A stretch of DNA of 55,424 nucleotides from Bacteroidota bacterium (lineage in GTDB: Bacteria; Bacteroidota; Ignavibacteria; UBA10030; SZUA-254), in assembly GCA_030019075.1 (NCBI GenBank), contig JASEHD010000001.1, positions 1 through 55,424 of the forward strand, given 5' to 3'. The first letter of the stretch is position 1; every line of letters begins with the position of its first letter. Made by a program: the position numbers and the translations under genes. A model generated the notes under the pieces. That model saw only the letters and a list, made by a program, of their open reading frames with translations. It ran no database searches and was not told the origin of the DNA. Below, in pieces: positions 18,402-27,285 of this stretch.

Positions 18402-19496
18402 ATGAAACTGTTATTGGGAATAATAAAAAAGTTTTTTCGTTCCTATAAGACACCAATCTCAACAATGGATATAAGGAGTATATTAATTGTTGATCTCAAT
18501 CATATTGGTGACATGTTAATGTCTTCACCAGTATATCGGGCATTGAGTGAGAATATCCCAACCGTAAGAATACATGCATTGATTTATCCATCAGCGAAAA
18601 TGGCACTAGATGATAATCCATATATTGAATCTATTCATGAGTTACACGAGGGGGTATTGTTAATGCAGATTCGAACACTCTTTAAACTTAGAAAGCAAAA
18701 TTATGACTTAGTATTTCAACTGAATACGTCACTTCGAACGAATTTTTTAATGTGGATAATAGGGAAACGTTTTCGATTAGGATATGATTATGCGAACCGT
18801 GGCTGTTTCAATAATATACATGTTCCTATCGCTTGCCGTACAACTCAATCCCAATATCGAGTAGATGAGTGTATAGAGCTTTTAGAAAAAGCATTCGGAT
18901 GGCGTATAACTAATCGTTCGATGATTTTTAATATTCGTGATGAACACATAGAAAAAGTGAATATGCTATTAAAAAGCTATGAAGTATCTAGTGACGATCT
19001 TCTAATTGGTATTCAAACAAATTGTCACCCAGTATGGAAGGAACGGCGATGGGATCGGGATAAATTCGCAAGCTTATCGGATAGTCTCATAGAAAGATAT
19101 AGAGCAAAAATTATATTCACCGGATCAACAGCTGATCGGGAATACGTTCAACCTATAATTGATTCAATTAGGAATAGACAGAGTGCCGTAAATTTAGTTG
19201 GAGAAACGACTTTAACAGAATTAGGAGCTTTACTGCGACGAATAAATGTTTTTATTACAATCAATACTGGACCGATGCAAATAGCAATTTCTCAGAATAC
19301 TCCTACGATTGCTCTGATGGGAGTTACGCCACACCAAATTACTTTCCCCATGAATAATCCAATTTTTCAGCATATTTCAGGTAGTGAGTTTATTAAGGAT
19401 GAATTAGGCAGGTTTCATGCCCAAACTGAGGGTAGTATGAATAAAATTGAGGTTGTTCAGGTAATTGAAAAAGTTCGATTTTTATTAGAAAAATAA
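18402..19496 (+). CDS. Glycosyltransferase family 9 (heptosyltransferase-like)
   Basis: The 364-residue protein has the GT9 features: ILIVDLNHIGDMLMSSPVYR at the N-terminus (the IGD loop) and a C-terminal nucleotide-sugar site (LGALLRRINVFITINTGPMQ, then PTIALMGVTPHQ). GT9 enzymes add heptose or related sugars to LPS core. It follows the GT2 gene by 2 bp. Its presence suggests that the block modifies a lipid-A-linked core or outer polysaccharide. Confidence 0.9.
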   Translation: MKLLLGIIKKFFRSYKTPISTMDIRSILIVDLNHIGDMLMSSPVYRALSENIPTVRIHALIYPSAKMALDDNPYIESIHELHEGVLLMQIRTLFKLRKQNYDLVFQLNTSLRTNFLMWIIGKRFRLGYDYANRGCFNNIHVPIACRTTQSQYRVDECIELLEKAFGWRITNRSMIFNIRDEHIEKVNMLLKSYEVSSDDLLIGIQTNCHPVWKERRWDRDKFASLSDSLIERYRAKIIFTGSTADREYVQPIIDSIRNRQSAVNLVGETTLTELGALLRRINVFITINTGPMQIAISQNTPTIALMGVTPHQITFPMNNPIFQHISGSEFIKDELGRFHAQTEGSMNKIEVVQVIEKVRFLLEK

Positions 19497-19596
19497 GAAA
19501 AACGTGATTACTCTATTGACTTTCCATAATCATCTCATTATATTATACAAGAAAATAGTTAACCGAATAATAATTTTTAAGAACTTGGAGGTTCAG

Positions 19597-20577
19597 ATGA
19601 AAAAATATTATTTTTCAATAATCGTATTCATTTTTTTAATTAGTCTCAGTTGTTCTCGGTATGAGGACAATATCATAGATCCTAATATCCCGACTCAGGT
19701 AGGGAAGATTTCTTTATCAATTTCAGAAGCCCCGCATGATATTGTAAGTGTAGTTGCTAAACTCACGAGAAATAAATATGAAGATCGCATAGCGATTCTC
19801 ACAATCGCGGATACTGGTCAAAGTGCATCCGGAACATTTAACGATGTACCAATCGGAATTTGGCGGCTGAGTGTTGAAGCAATGAATGCTTTCGGTAAGA
19901 TTCGATATCGTGGAGGAACAAGTATTGAAATTCTACCTGGACAAACTTCGATGGTTGAACTCCATTTGTTACCCACTCATGGAAATATAGAAATTCGTGT
20001 ATCTTGGGGAGAAAGTAAAATTCTTGTACCCGATCATTCAAAGTGGGAATGGACACAAGATTCCCGCGGTGGAGGTTCGCAGAGTAAGTTAGTTAATAAT
20101 AATGGAATAATTGAAATTCATCCTGTTGACCACGTTCATTTTTTTAACCGATCTATTAATCAAGGTAAAGCAATTTATAAATTTAAATTTAAAGGTGTCA
20201 ATTTTAAATTCGCTTGGAGAATAACTCCTAATTTAAACGGTGGTACAGCATTAATTTTAGAAAAAGTTCCTGGAGGTGAATATGTTGGATTAATTCATGT
20301 GAATTGGTCGGGATTTTATTACGGATGGCATAACAATTATAGTGCATTTGGTAATCCCTCGAATGTCACTTTCGATAGTTCTTCTTGGCATGAAGTAGAA
20401 ATACGAGAAACTGGAAATGATCTTGAAATATATTTTGACCGTCAAAAATTGAACATGTTCGAAAATCAAATTCCTGCGAGCCAATTTTTAGCCGATGTCG
20501 GAAATGGATATATTGGCATCGGGAACGATGATTATTCAATCGTCTCTTATAAAGATTTTCAAATAATCCCATACTAA
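19597..20577 (+). CDS. Lipoprotein with the shared N-terminal module and a different C-terminal domain
   Basis: The 326-residue protein starts at ATG 19597, preceded by GGAGGT; an upstream start at 19504 lacks that site. A signal peptide ends at Cys (ISLSC). The module of the 10428 and 11707 proteins is repeated (EDRIAILTIADTGQSASGTF, DVPIGIWRLSVEA, ILPGQTSMVELHLLPT). The C-terminal half is not LamG as in those; it looks like a beta-sandwich (FKFAWRITPNLNGG, GYIGIGNDDYSIVSYKDFQI) and may resemble the DUF1080/laminin-like glycan-binding folds. The module seems to be a stalk or anchor with swappable surface domains. Confidence 0.8.
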   Translation: MKKYYFSIIVFIFLISLSCSRYEDNIIDPNIPTQVGKISLSISEAPHDIVSVVAKLTRNKYEDRIAILTIADTGQSASGTFNDVPIGIWRLSVEAMNAFGKIRYRGGTSIEILPGQTSMVELHLLPTHGNIEIRVSWGESKILVPDHSKWEWTQDSRGGGSQSKLVNNNGIIEIHPVDHVHFFNRSINQGKAIYKFKFKGVNFKFAWRITPNLNGGTALILEKVPGGEYVGLIHVNWSGFYYGWHNNYSAFGNPSNVTFDSSSWHEVEIRETGNDLEIYFDRQKLNMFENQIPASQFLADVGNGYIGIGNDDYSIVSYKDFQIIPY

Positions 20578-20646
20578 CTTTTAATACTCTGCTATCTCTC
20601 TGCGAACTCTGGACACCTCTCTCACCTCTGTCATACAGGGTCGCAG

Positions 20647-20677
20647 GGAGGGCGGAGTTTATTCCCTCCATTTTTTT
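20647..20677 (+). terminator. Probable intrinsic terminator after the lipoprotein gene
   Basis: GGAGGG (20647-20652) pairs with CCCTCC (20664-20669) across an 11-base loop. A run of seven T follows. It lies 70 bp after the lipoprotein stop and before the YfhO gene. Confidence 0.6.
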
Positions 20678-20703
20678 AATTCTTTCTAATTTTTCTGTAT
20701 ATT

Positions 20704-23220
20704 ATGCTAATGTCATCAAAAACTAAGCATCAGCAAAAAGCACAAATCGGTTATAAAGCATCATGGTTTGATAGTCTCTCATCTATGAAAAAAGATACAC
20801 TATGTGTCTTTATTCTCCTCTTGTTGGTTTATATACTTTTCTTCAGGATTATTACATCTGATATGATTTTTTCAGATTCAGGTGATACCGCTGCCGCACA
20901 TAGCTGGGGGAAATCATTCGAGAAATTAAAGGAGCAAGAACAAACGCCGCCTCATTGGATACCATATATCTTCAGCGGAATACCTATCGCCGCTGCTTTG
21001 ATGTTTCCGCACAATCCAAATTATTTAGAAATTATTGTACAATTTCCCGCACGGGTTATTTTCCTCAATGCTGAAATGTCGTGGATGGTACTGCATTTTT
21101 TCCTGATGGGCGTTTTTATGTTATTGCTGGCAAGGCAGATGAAGTTCTCACATTTACCATCGCTGCTCGCCGGGCTTACGTTCATGTTGAATCCGTATGC
21201 GATTGGGCTTGCACAGGGCGGTCATGGCACAAAGCTGATGACACTGACTTTCATCCCACTCGTATTCATGCTGACATATGCTTTATTTCAGCGGAAAGAC
21301 ATTTTGACCATTGGTTTACTTGCGGCGGCTCTCGGCACAATGTTTCTTAATAAACATCCTCAAATCGCTTTTTATGGATTGCTGTTTATCGGTAGTTATG
21401 TATTATATGAAATCGTAATAACTATCCGAAAGGAACCATCGTTAGTAATAAAAAAGATTTTGTTTTTAGCTCTTGCTTTAGGAATTGGATTTGCAATCTA
21501 TTCATATGAATTCTTACCAACTCAGGAATATTCTGCATATTCAATCAGGGGTGCTGGAAGTGGAGGTGAGGGGGCGACGAGCGGTCTATCGTACGATTAT
21601 GCAACCAATTGGTCATTCCATCCATTCGAGTTGATGAACTATTTCATCCCGTCGTTCTTTGGTTTTTCATCTCCTTTCTATTGGGGATGGATGCCATTTA
21701 CTGAAAGTACCGTATATATCGGTATAGTTCCAATTCTTTTAAGCATCGTCGCTTTGGTTTACCGCCGTACGAAACTCACATGGTTCCTGATAATATTCTC
21801 TATAATCATGTTCTTTATCTCGTTCGGGAAACATTTTGGAATACTATATAATTTATTTTTCGACTACATGCCTTACTTCAACAAGTTCCGGGTGCCAGTG
21901 ATGATATTGCATCTTATTCCGATCACATTCGGTATTCTGGCAGCAATAGGATTGACGGTGCTTGCCGATATGCAGAGCAGCGCAAAGTTGTTTAATCTTG
22001 AAAAGCTGCGCAAGCGACTTTATATAACTGTTGGTATTATTGGTGCAATACTACTTATCGGTTTCATTAGTAACGATTCCGTGTATTCAGCAGTTTCCGG
22101 TACGATGTTTCAACGCAGTGACGATATGCAGCAATTAAAACAGCAGTATGGCGGACAAGCCCAGCAGGTTCTTGAACAATTGAAACGGATGAGATTCGAT
22201 CTTTTATGGAAAGATTATATTAAGTTTGCTTTAATCAGCGGAGTGAGTATCGGTTTTATCATCATGTACATCAAACGAAAGATGAATTTTACAACACTGA
22301 CTTTAGGATTCCTCGTTGTTCTGATAATTGATCTTTTTATTCTTGATATGAAATTCATAGATCCCAAACCAAGAAGTTTATTCGAGGAACGTTTTCATCC
22401 CGATGCAACAGTTAAATTCTTTAAGACAGATACAACTCTCTTCAGAGTTTTTCCGATTGGACAAGACCTTTTTCAGGATAATACTTATATGTACCATCAG
22501 GTGGCTTCGATAGGTGGTTACAGTCCTGCTAAATTAAAAATCTACCAGGAATTATTAGAATCATCTCTTTACAGCGGTTCTGATCCTCAATTCCCTTTGA
22601 ACATGAATGTCGTTAATATGCTAAATGCGAAATATCTTGTTGCTCAAGGGAAATTACCAGAAGAACGATTCACTTTGGTATATGCTGATCAAGCCAAAGG
22701 TATCGCAACATTTCTAAATCCTGACCATCTCCCGCGTGCCTGGTTCGTGGATACAGCCATTATTGCTCATTCGAAAACCGAAACTTTTTCTTATATGAAT
22801 TTACCTTCCTGGAATCCGAGAGTAACCGCGATTCTTGAGAAATCACCAATCACAAAATTTACAAAATCAGTTTCTGCCAATGTTGTCATCGCGAAGCATG
22901 AATCTGGGAAAATCGTTCTTAGTACTTTTTCAAGCAACACCTCGTTGCTTGTACTGAGTGAGGTTTATTATCCCGCGGGATGGAAGGCATTTGTTGACGG
23001 GCAGGAAACCGAGATATACAAAACCAATTACGTGCTACGATCTATTGTTGTACCGGCGGGCAGCCATAATGTTGAATTCCGTTTTCAGTCATCAACTTAT
23101 GAGATGGGGTTGAATATTACAAATGGTGCTTGGATAATAACGGCAATTCTTATTATTATCGGTATGATACAAATACCATCTGTCCGACAGAAACTTCCGT
23201 TTAGAAAGATAGTAACTTAG
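20704..23220 (+). CDS. YfhO-family membrane protein
   Basis: The 838-residue protein has about 12 membrane helices followed by a C-terminal extracytoplasmic domain. The end is typical for YfhO proteins: LLVLSEVYYPAGWKAFVDGQ, YVLRSIVVPAGSHNVEFRF. An N-terminal loop has FSDSGDTAAAH, in the place where GT-C enzymes keep their acidic catalytic residues. YfhO in Gram-positive bacteria is linked to glycosylation of lipoteichoic acid, so a lipid-linked-sugar glycosyltransferase role is likely but inferred. It is flanked by terminators and seems to be monocistronic. Confidence 0.85.
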   Translation: MLMSSKTKHQQKAQIGYKASWFDSLSSMKKDTLCVFILLLLVYILFFRIITSDMIFSDSGDTAAAHSWGKSFEKLKEQEQTPPHWIPYIFSGIPIAAALMFPHNPNYLEIIVQFPARVIFLNAEMSWMVLHFFLMGVFMLLLARQMKFSHLPSLLAGLTFMLNPYAIGLAQGGHGTKLMTLTFIPLVFMLTYALFQRKDILTIGLLAAALGTMFLNKHPQIAFYGLLFIGSYVLYEIVITIRKEPSLVIKKILFLALALGIGFAIYSYEFLPTQEYSAYSIRGAGSGGEGATSGLSYDYATNWSFHPFELMNYFIPSFFGFSSPFYWGWMPFTESTVYIGIVPILLSIVALVYRRTKLTWFLIIFSIIMFFISFGKHFGILYNLFFDYMPYFNKFRVPVMILHLIPITFGILAAIGLTVLADMQSSAKLFNLEKLRKRLYITVGIIGAILLIGFISNDSVYSAVSGTMFQRSDDMQQLKQQYGGQAQQVLEQLKRMRFDLLWKDYIKFALISGVSIGFIIMYIKRKMNFTTLTLGFLVVLIIDLFILDMKFIDPKPRSLFEERFHPDATVKFFKTDTTLFRVFPIGQDLFQDNTYMYHQVASIGGYSPAKLKIYQELLESSLYSGSDPQFPLNMNVVNMLNAKYLVAQGKLPEERFTLVYADQAKGIATFLNPDHLPRAWFVDTAIIAHSKTETFSYMNLPSWNPRVTAILEKSPITKFTKSVSANVVIAKHESGKIVLSTFSSNTSLLVLSEVYYPAGWKAFVDGQETEIYKTNYVLRSIVVPAGSHNVEFRFQSSTYEMGLNITNGAWIITAILIIIGMIQIPSVRQKLPFRKIVT

Positions 23221-23250
23221 TCGGATAAGGGATGGCGAAATTTGAAAATT

Positions 23251-23279
23251 AAAAAGGTCGGTGGTGTGCCGACCTTTTT
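23251..23279. terminator. Bidirectional intrinsic terminator
   Basis: A perfect 11-bp stem, AAAAAGGTCGG with CCGACCTTTTT, encloses a 7-base loop. It ends the YfhO gene on the plus strand and rpsU on the minus strand. Confidence 0.92.
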
Positions 23280-23301
23280 CACATCCGGGAATAATGTTAG
23301 T

Positions 23302-23496
23302 TTACATTTCTTCCATACGAGTGCGATACGACCGACGGACGGCTTTAATCTTCTCCATCCGTTTTTTTACAGAAGGCTTGGTGAAATAGGAGCGTTTTTT
23401 GACCTCTTTTAAAATTCCAGAACGCTCATATTTTTTCTTAAACCTGCGGATAGCGCGGTCGATGTTTTCGTTTTCCTGTATAACAATCCCGACCAT
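23302..23496 (-). CDS. rpsU: 30S ribosomal protein S21
   Basis: The 64-residue basic protein (VGIVIQENENIDRAIRRFKK, then GILKEVKKRSYFTKPSVKK) matches S21 in length and pattern. S21 binds near the 3' end of 16S rRNA and helps initiation. ATG 23496 is chosen because a GGAGGTG box precedes it by 6 bases; the GTG of that box (23505) is another possible in-frame start but lies in the ribosome-binding site itself. It follows the zinc-ribbon gene on the same strand by 24 bp. Confidence 0.96.
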   Translation of the reverse strand: MVGIVIQENENIDRAIRRFKKKYERSGILKEVKKRSYFTKPSVKKRMEKIKAVRRSYRTRMEEM

Positions 23497-23520
23497 GCTG
23501 TTCACCTCCCTCCGTAACCG

Positions 23521-23934
23521 TTATTCATGTAGTACTACTCCTATTGTATTTTCAATCTCAACCGGTGTTTCCGGTTTAATGTTTTCTATTAACCGACGCT
23601 GACCAAGCTTTGTGAATGAAACAATAATCGCTTGGTTTCCATCGGATGTTTTTATTTTACTCAGCACCTTACCAACATCATTCCACTCGTTATGGAAAAT
23701 CGCTTCACCAATCTTGAAGCATTGTAGTGGATTGTACAACGTCGCATTTTCAGGATCAAGCTTGTTGGCTTTTGGGTCGGTAGATTCCGAGACTTCCAAT
23801 AAGCTTGTATGATGACAGCGGGTGCAGCGGAACCAAATTTTTCCCTGAATTCCCTCCATTGCCCCAACCATCTCCATGCGTGTATCCTTATGGCAGTAGC
23901 CACAAAATCGGTCAGAATATTTTGTACGAGTCAT
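23521..23934 (-). CDS. Zinc-ribbon protein with CarD-like C-terminal region
   Basis: The 137-residue protein begins with a zinc ribbon (CGYCHKDT, then FRCTRCHHTS; two CxxC pairs). The second half has a compact beta-rich pattern (FKIGEAIFHNEWNDVGKVLS, AIIVSFTKLGQRRLIEN) like the small beta-barrel of CarD/UvrD-C-type domains (DUF3553-like). These modules contact RNA polymerase or nucleic acid in other families. The function here is unknown; linkage to rpsU suggests a general expression role. Assignment of the second domain is tentative. Confidence 0.7.
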   Translation of the reverse strand: MTRTKYSDRFCGYCHKDTRMEMVGAMEGIQGKIWFRCTRCHHTSLLEVSESTDPKANKLDPENATLYNPLQCFKIGEAIFHNEWNDVGKVLSKIKTSDGNQAIIVSFTKLGQRRLIENIKPETPVEIENTIGVVLHE

Positions 23935-24186
23935 TCTAACTCCCTAAATTGTTGTAAAGATCTTTGAATAATAAGTGAATATCCGAGATGCGCAGGTTAA
24001 TGACTATGCAGACGAAAGATATTTTCACTTTGCGCTCACTTGATGATCTGAATGAATTAGCATCTCATTATTAATATATGCAATTCTTTGATTTTAGTCA
24101 ATGTTTTTTAACTGAAATAAATATTATTTTTGAATTTATGCTTAAAATAGATATATTTAACATAGTTTCTGATAAATTTGGATATG

Positions 24187-24260
24187 GGGCCCTTAGCTCA
24201 GTTGGTTAGAGCAGCAGACTCATAATCTGCGGGTCGTAGGTTCGAGTCCTACAGGGCCCA
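24187..24260 (+). tRNA. tRNA with CAU anticodon (tRNA-Met or lysidine-type tRNA-Ile)
   Basis: A complete cloverleaf is visible. The acceptor stem is GGGCCCT/AGGGCCC, the D arm begins GCTC, the anticodon stem is GCAGA/TCTGC with loop CTCATAA (anticodon CAT), and the T arm is GTAGG-TTCGAGT-CCTAC. Discriminator A is at 24260. CCA is not encoded. It is not initiator-like, because the anticodon stem lacks the three G-C pairs. Whether it is elongator Met or the lysidine-modified Ile(AUA) species cannot be settled by eye. Confidence 0.95.
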
Positions 24261-24307
24261 CGAAATGGATGGATCTTCACTCCCTCCGAATACTTTGTGG
24301 CAACCTC

Positions 24308-26281
24308 CTATTTTCTTTGATTTTGCAAAATTTGATATATTTTGTTCCTTGATTCACGTACTCTACTATCTGTTGAGTTTGTGGCAAGATAAACGTCATA
24401 GTTGCGGATAGCACGCTGATAATCTCCCAAAACTGCGGCAACATCACCTGCATACCTGAACAACAACGGCTCTCGCATCCCTAAGTTGATAGCGGTTGTA
24501 AAATGGTGATCTGCCCGTTCAAAATTCTTTTTACCTGAATACAACACACCTAAATTTGCGTGTGCTTTTTGCATTCCGGGATTTAATTGGATCGCCCGTT
24601 CATTATATACAATTGCATTTGCAGTGTCTCCTCGATTTGCATATTCAACACCGATATTAGAATATATGCCGGGGTCGGGACTACCGAGTGAAACAGCCCG
24701 CTGCAGCATCTCAAAATATTTTTCCCGCTCGTCTAATTTTCGATATACATCAGCGATGTTGCCAATGATGCGGGGATTTTTTGAATCAATAGTAATATAA
24801 TGCTCATAGTAGATGCGTGCATCAGCGTATTGCTGCGTGCCAAAGAAGAAATTTGCTAATGCCTCATCGTGATTCATCTGTGCAAGTTTTGACAATAATT
24901 TTTCACTATTCAATAGTCTCATTCTTGCGAGATGCCGCTCATCTGATGCATTAACGCCAATCCACGCACTGGTATGTACTAAAAGAACGACAGCTATAAG
25001 AAAAATAATTTCACGACGATGATTAAGAGTAGTAACTTGACTTAACAAATAGACAGGAAGGATCATCAATGGAACAAAGTAGCTTGAGAGCATATCCCAA
25101 TCGCGTGCCATACCAAGAGCGCTGTTTATAATCCAAGTGAAGAAGATACCACAGGCGGCTGATAATAATAAGAAGAGTGTGGTTGGGTTTTTTAACCTAT
25201 GTTCTTTTGGTAAAGTTGGAATAAGGGCGATTGCCAAAAATAATCCAAAAGGAGCTACAAGCATCATAAGGTTAAGCCAATCGAGGAGGTGAACAAAAGA
25301 AAACATTGGGTACGGAAAAACCCCAAACCCACCTTTGAATGGTTTTAGAAAATCTACACTCCCCGACTTCAGATGTCTTGTCAGGTCGACTAAATTAAAA
25401 CCGACCAAAAATAATACTGCAATCCCAAGTATCCCAACTGCACCCAACAAAATAATTAATTGAAGCTTGTTCCGTTTCCACTTGAAGATGATAAGAATAA
25501 TCAAAGTTGGTATAAATACTAAGTCTCCAAGATGCAGCATTGTCATTAACAAAAAGAATAAAATTGGCACTACTATCGAAACACGTTTTTCTAAACATAG
25601 CCATCCGGAAATAAAATAAGCTGTTGTTGTGATGTATTGAAGAATGTAATTTTCGACATAACCGAAGAAAAATTGCGATGTTGCCCCGAAGAGTAACAGA
25701 CATCCTAATAGAAATTTTTCAGGCAGTGGTATTTGTAAATTTCGAACACTCCAAAACACGAGTAGAAAAAATCCGATTGATGCAAGGATATCTATCGAGT
25801 AATAAACTGTATAAGAATTTGGAGTATTTTCGAATGGAACGATCGACATAGCCCACCGGTAAATCCAAAACATAAGCGGCTGATTTTTAAAACTCAGTGT
25901 AATCTCGTCACCCATGATCCCTAGTGGTACTGAGCGTAATAAAACTGCCCCGTCACCTAATAAATGAAATTTAACAGGGAAAAGATATATCAATATCAAG
26001 AATATTCCAACGGTAATAAGAAAATTAACAGCTAACGGTAGTCTTGAAAAGATTCTAAGTAATTTCCCCAAGTAATGTATGCTGGCAACCTGTACTTGAG
26101 GGATAAAAAGAATTAGAACAATAACCAATGTCAAGATTGCAATCGATGAATCGTAGAATGCAAAGAAATGTACCCCCCAATTGTAATGAGATGGATCGAT
26201 AGTTCCCCAGATGTGCAATCCAACAATGAGAAGACAAAATCCTATGATAATTTTGTAAGTATTTAGCATATTAGCTTTCAA
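24308..26281 (-). CDS. Polytopic membrane protein with C-terminal TPR domain
   Basis: The 657-residue protein has about 10-12 membrane helices over residues 10-440. The C-terminal TPRs span about 465-650 (NFFFGTQQYADARIYYEHYI, NIADVYRKLDEREKYFEMLQ, NIGVEYANRGDTANAIVYNE, NLGVLYSGKKNFERADHHF). The architecture, a GT-C-like membrane part plus periplasmic TPR, is seen in unstudied glycosyltransferase-like proteins of several phyla. The early acidic loop (LLGDGAVLLRS) is compatible with a GT-C site, but I would not claim activity. It is divergent from the neighbouring GT2 gene. Confidence 0.75.
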   Translation of the reverse strand: MKANMLNTYKIIIGFCLLIVGLHIWGTIDPSHYNWGVHFFAFYDSSIAILTLVIVLILFIPQVQVASIHYLGKLLRIFSRLPLAVNFLITVGIFLILIYLFPVKFHLLGDGAVLLRSVPLGIMGDEITLSFKNQPLMFWIYRWAMSIVPFENTPNSYTVYYSIDILASIGFFLLVFWSVRNLQIPLPEKFLLGCLLLFGATSQFFFGYVENYILQYITTTAYFISGWLCLEKRVSIVVPILFFLLMTMLHLGDLVFIPTLIILIIFKWKRNKLQLIILLGAVGILGIAVLFLVGFNLVDLTRHLKSGSVDFLKPFKGGFGVFPYPMFSFVHLLDWLNLMMLVAPFGLFLAIALIPTLPKEHRLKNPTTLFLLLSAACGIFFTWIINSALGMARDWDMLSSYFVPLMILPVYLLSQVTTLNHRREIIFLIAVVLLVHTSAWIGVNASDERHLARMRLLNSEKLLSKLAQMNHDEALANFFFGTQQYADARIYYEHYITIDSKNPRIIGNIADVYRKLDEREKYFEMLQRAVSLGSPDPGIYSNIGVEYANRGDTANAIVYNERAIQLNPGMQKAHANLGVLYSGKKNFERADHHFTTAINLGMREPLLFRYAGDVAAVLGDYQRAIRNYDVYLATNSTDSRVRESRNKIYQILQNQRK

Positions 26282-26382
26282 TATAATACATAATTTTATT
26301 TTAATGCAATATCTTGTTTATAAGATGAATAATGTGTAATTTTGGAAAAGTTTTTTTCAAAAAATCCCCTTGTTTATTAGTT

Positions 26383-27285
26383 ATGACATTTTCGGTGATA
26401 GTGCCGACATATAATCGACTTGAACGATTGAAAATTGCGTTAGAGGGTCTTTATTATCAAGATTATAAAGATTTTGAAATCATCGTGGTAAACGATGGAA
26501 GTAAAGATGGTACAGCCGAATACCTCGCCCAAGCAGTCCGTGAGCATGGCATCCGTGTAGTTGAGCTTTCTGACCTGGGCATTGCTGCGGCACGCAACCG
26601 CGGCGCCGAAGCTGCAATGGGGAATATCCTCGCTTTTCTTGATGACGACTGCAGCGTTTACCCAACTTGGCTGCGGGATCTTGAAACAGCACTCCAACGG
26701 CATCGTGCTTCTCTCGTTTTCGGTAATGTCTCAAATGCGTTAACCGATAGTGACTACTCATCCGTCCATCATGAGATGAATCAGTTTTTGATCAAGCGGA
26801 TGAATTGCGATCCGTTACATCCTCGATTTGTTCTCACATCTACGTTTGCCTGTGATCCTAAGGTTTTTAAACAGTACGGTGGATTCGATGAACGATTCTA
26901 TTTCGGTTCGGAAGATCGTGAGCTGATCGGTCGACTACTTGCTTCTGGAGAGCGACTTGCCTTCGAGAAAGATATTGTGGTCGAGCACCGCCACCAATTT
27001 ACGTTACGACCATTCCTCTTCTATTATTATCGCCTTGGGCGCGGGTCCCATCTTCTTTATAACGTTGCCAACAAGGAAAAACTGCTCGGTCTAAAAACAA
27101 ATCCTATCTGGAACATTATAACGATGATCTCGGCTGTTGGGAAAGGTAAGGGGCTGTTTCGCAGATTTCGGTTAATAATTCTCGCATTTATTGCTCAGTT
27201 TTTTATCTGGTTTGGCTTTATTCATGCAAGGGTCGTGGGGGTTTCAGACCTTCGTAGAAAAAACAATTCAGAAACGCAGCCGTGA
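26383..27285 (+). CDS. Glycosyltransferase family 2
   Basis: The protein has about 300 residues from ATG 26383 (FSVIVPTYNRLERLKIALEG); the longer form from 26332 would add a non-family leader. It shows VVNDGSKDGTAEYL, GIAAARNRGAEAAMG, a DXD site in LAFLDDDCSVYP and FYFGSEDRELIGRLLASGE. The C-terminus has one hydrophobic segment. The last 4 bp overlap the next glycosyltransferase gene, indicating translational coupling. Its GC content is locally higher than that of the block at 13-19 kb. Confidence 0.9.
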   Translation: MTFSVIVPTYNRLERLKIALEGLYYQDYKDFEIIVVNDGSKDGTAEYLAQAVREHGIRVVELSDLGIAAARNRGAEAAMGNILAFLDDDCSVYPTWLRDLETALQRHRASLVFGNVSNALTDSDYSSVHHEMNQFLIKRMNCDPLHPRFVLTSTFACDPKVFKQYGGFDERFYFGSEDRELIGRLLASGERLAFEKDIVVEHRHQFTLRPFLFYYYRLGRGSHLLYNVANKEKLLGLKTNPIWNIITMISAVGKGKGLFRRFRLIILAFIAQFFIWFGFIHARVVGVSDLRRKNNSETQP

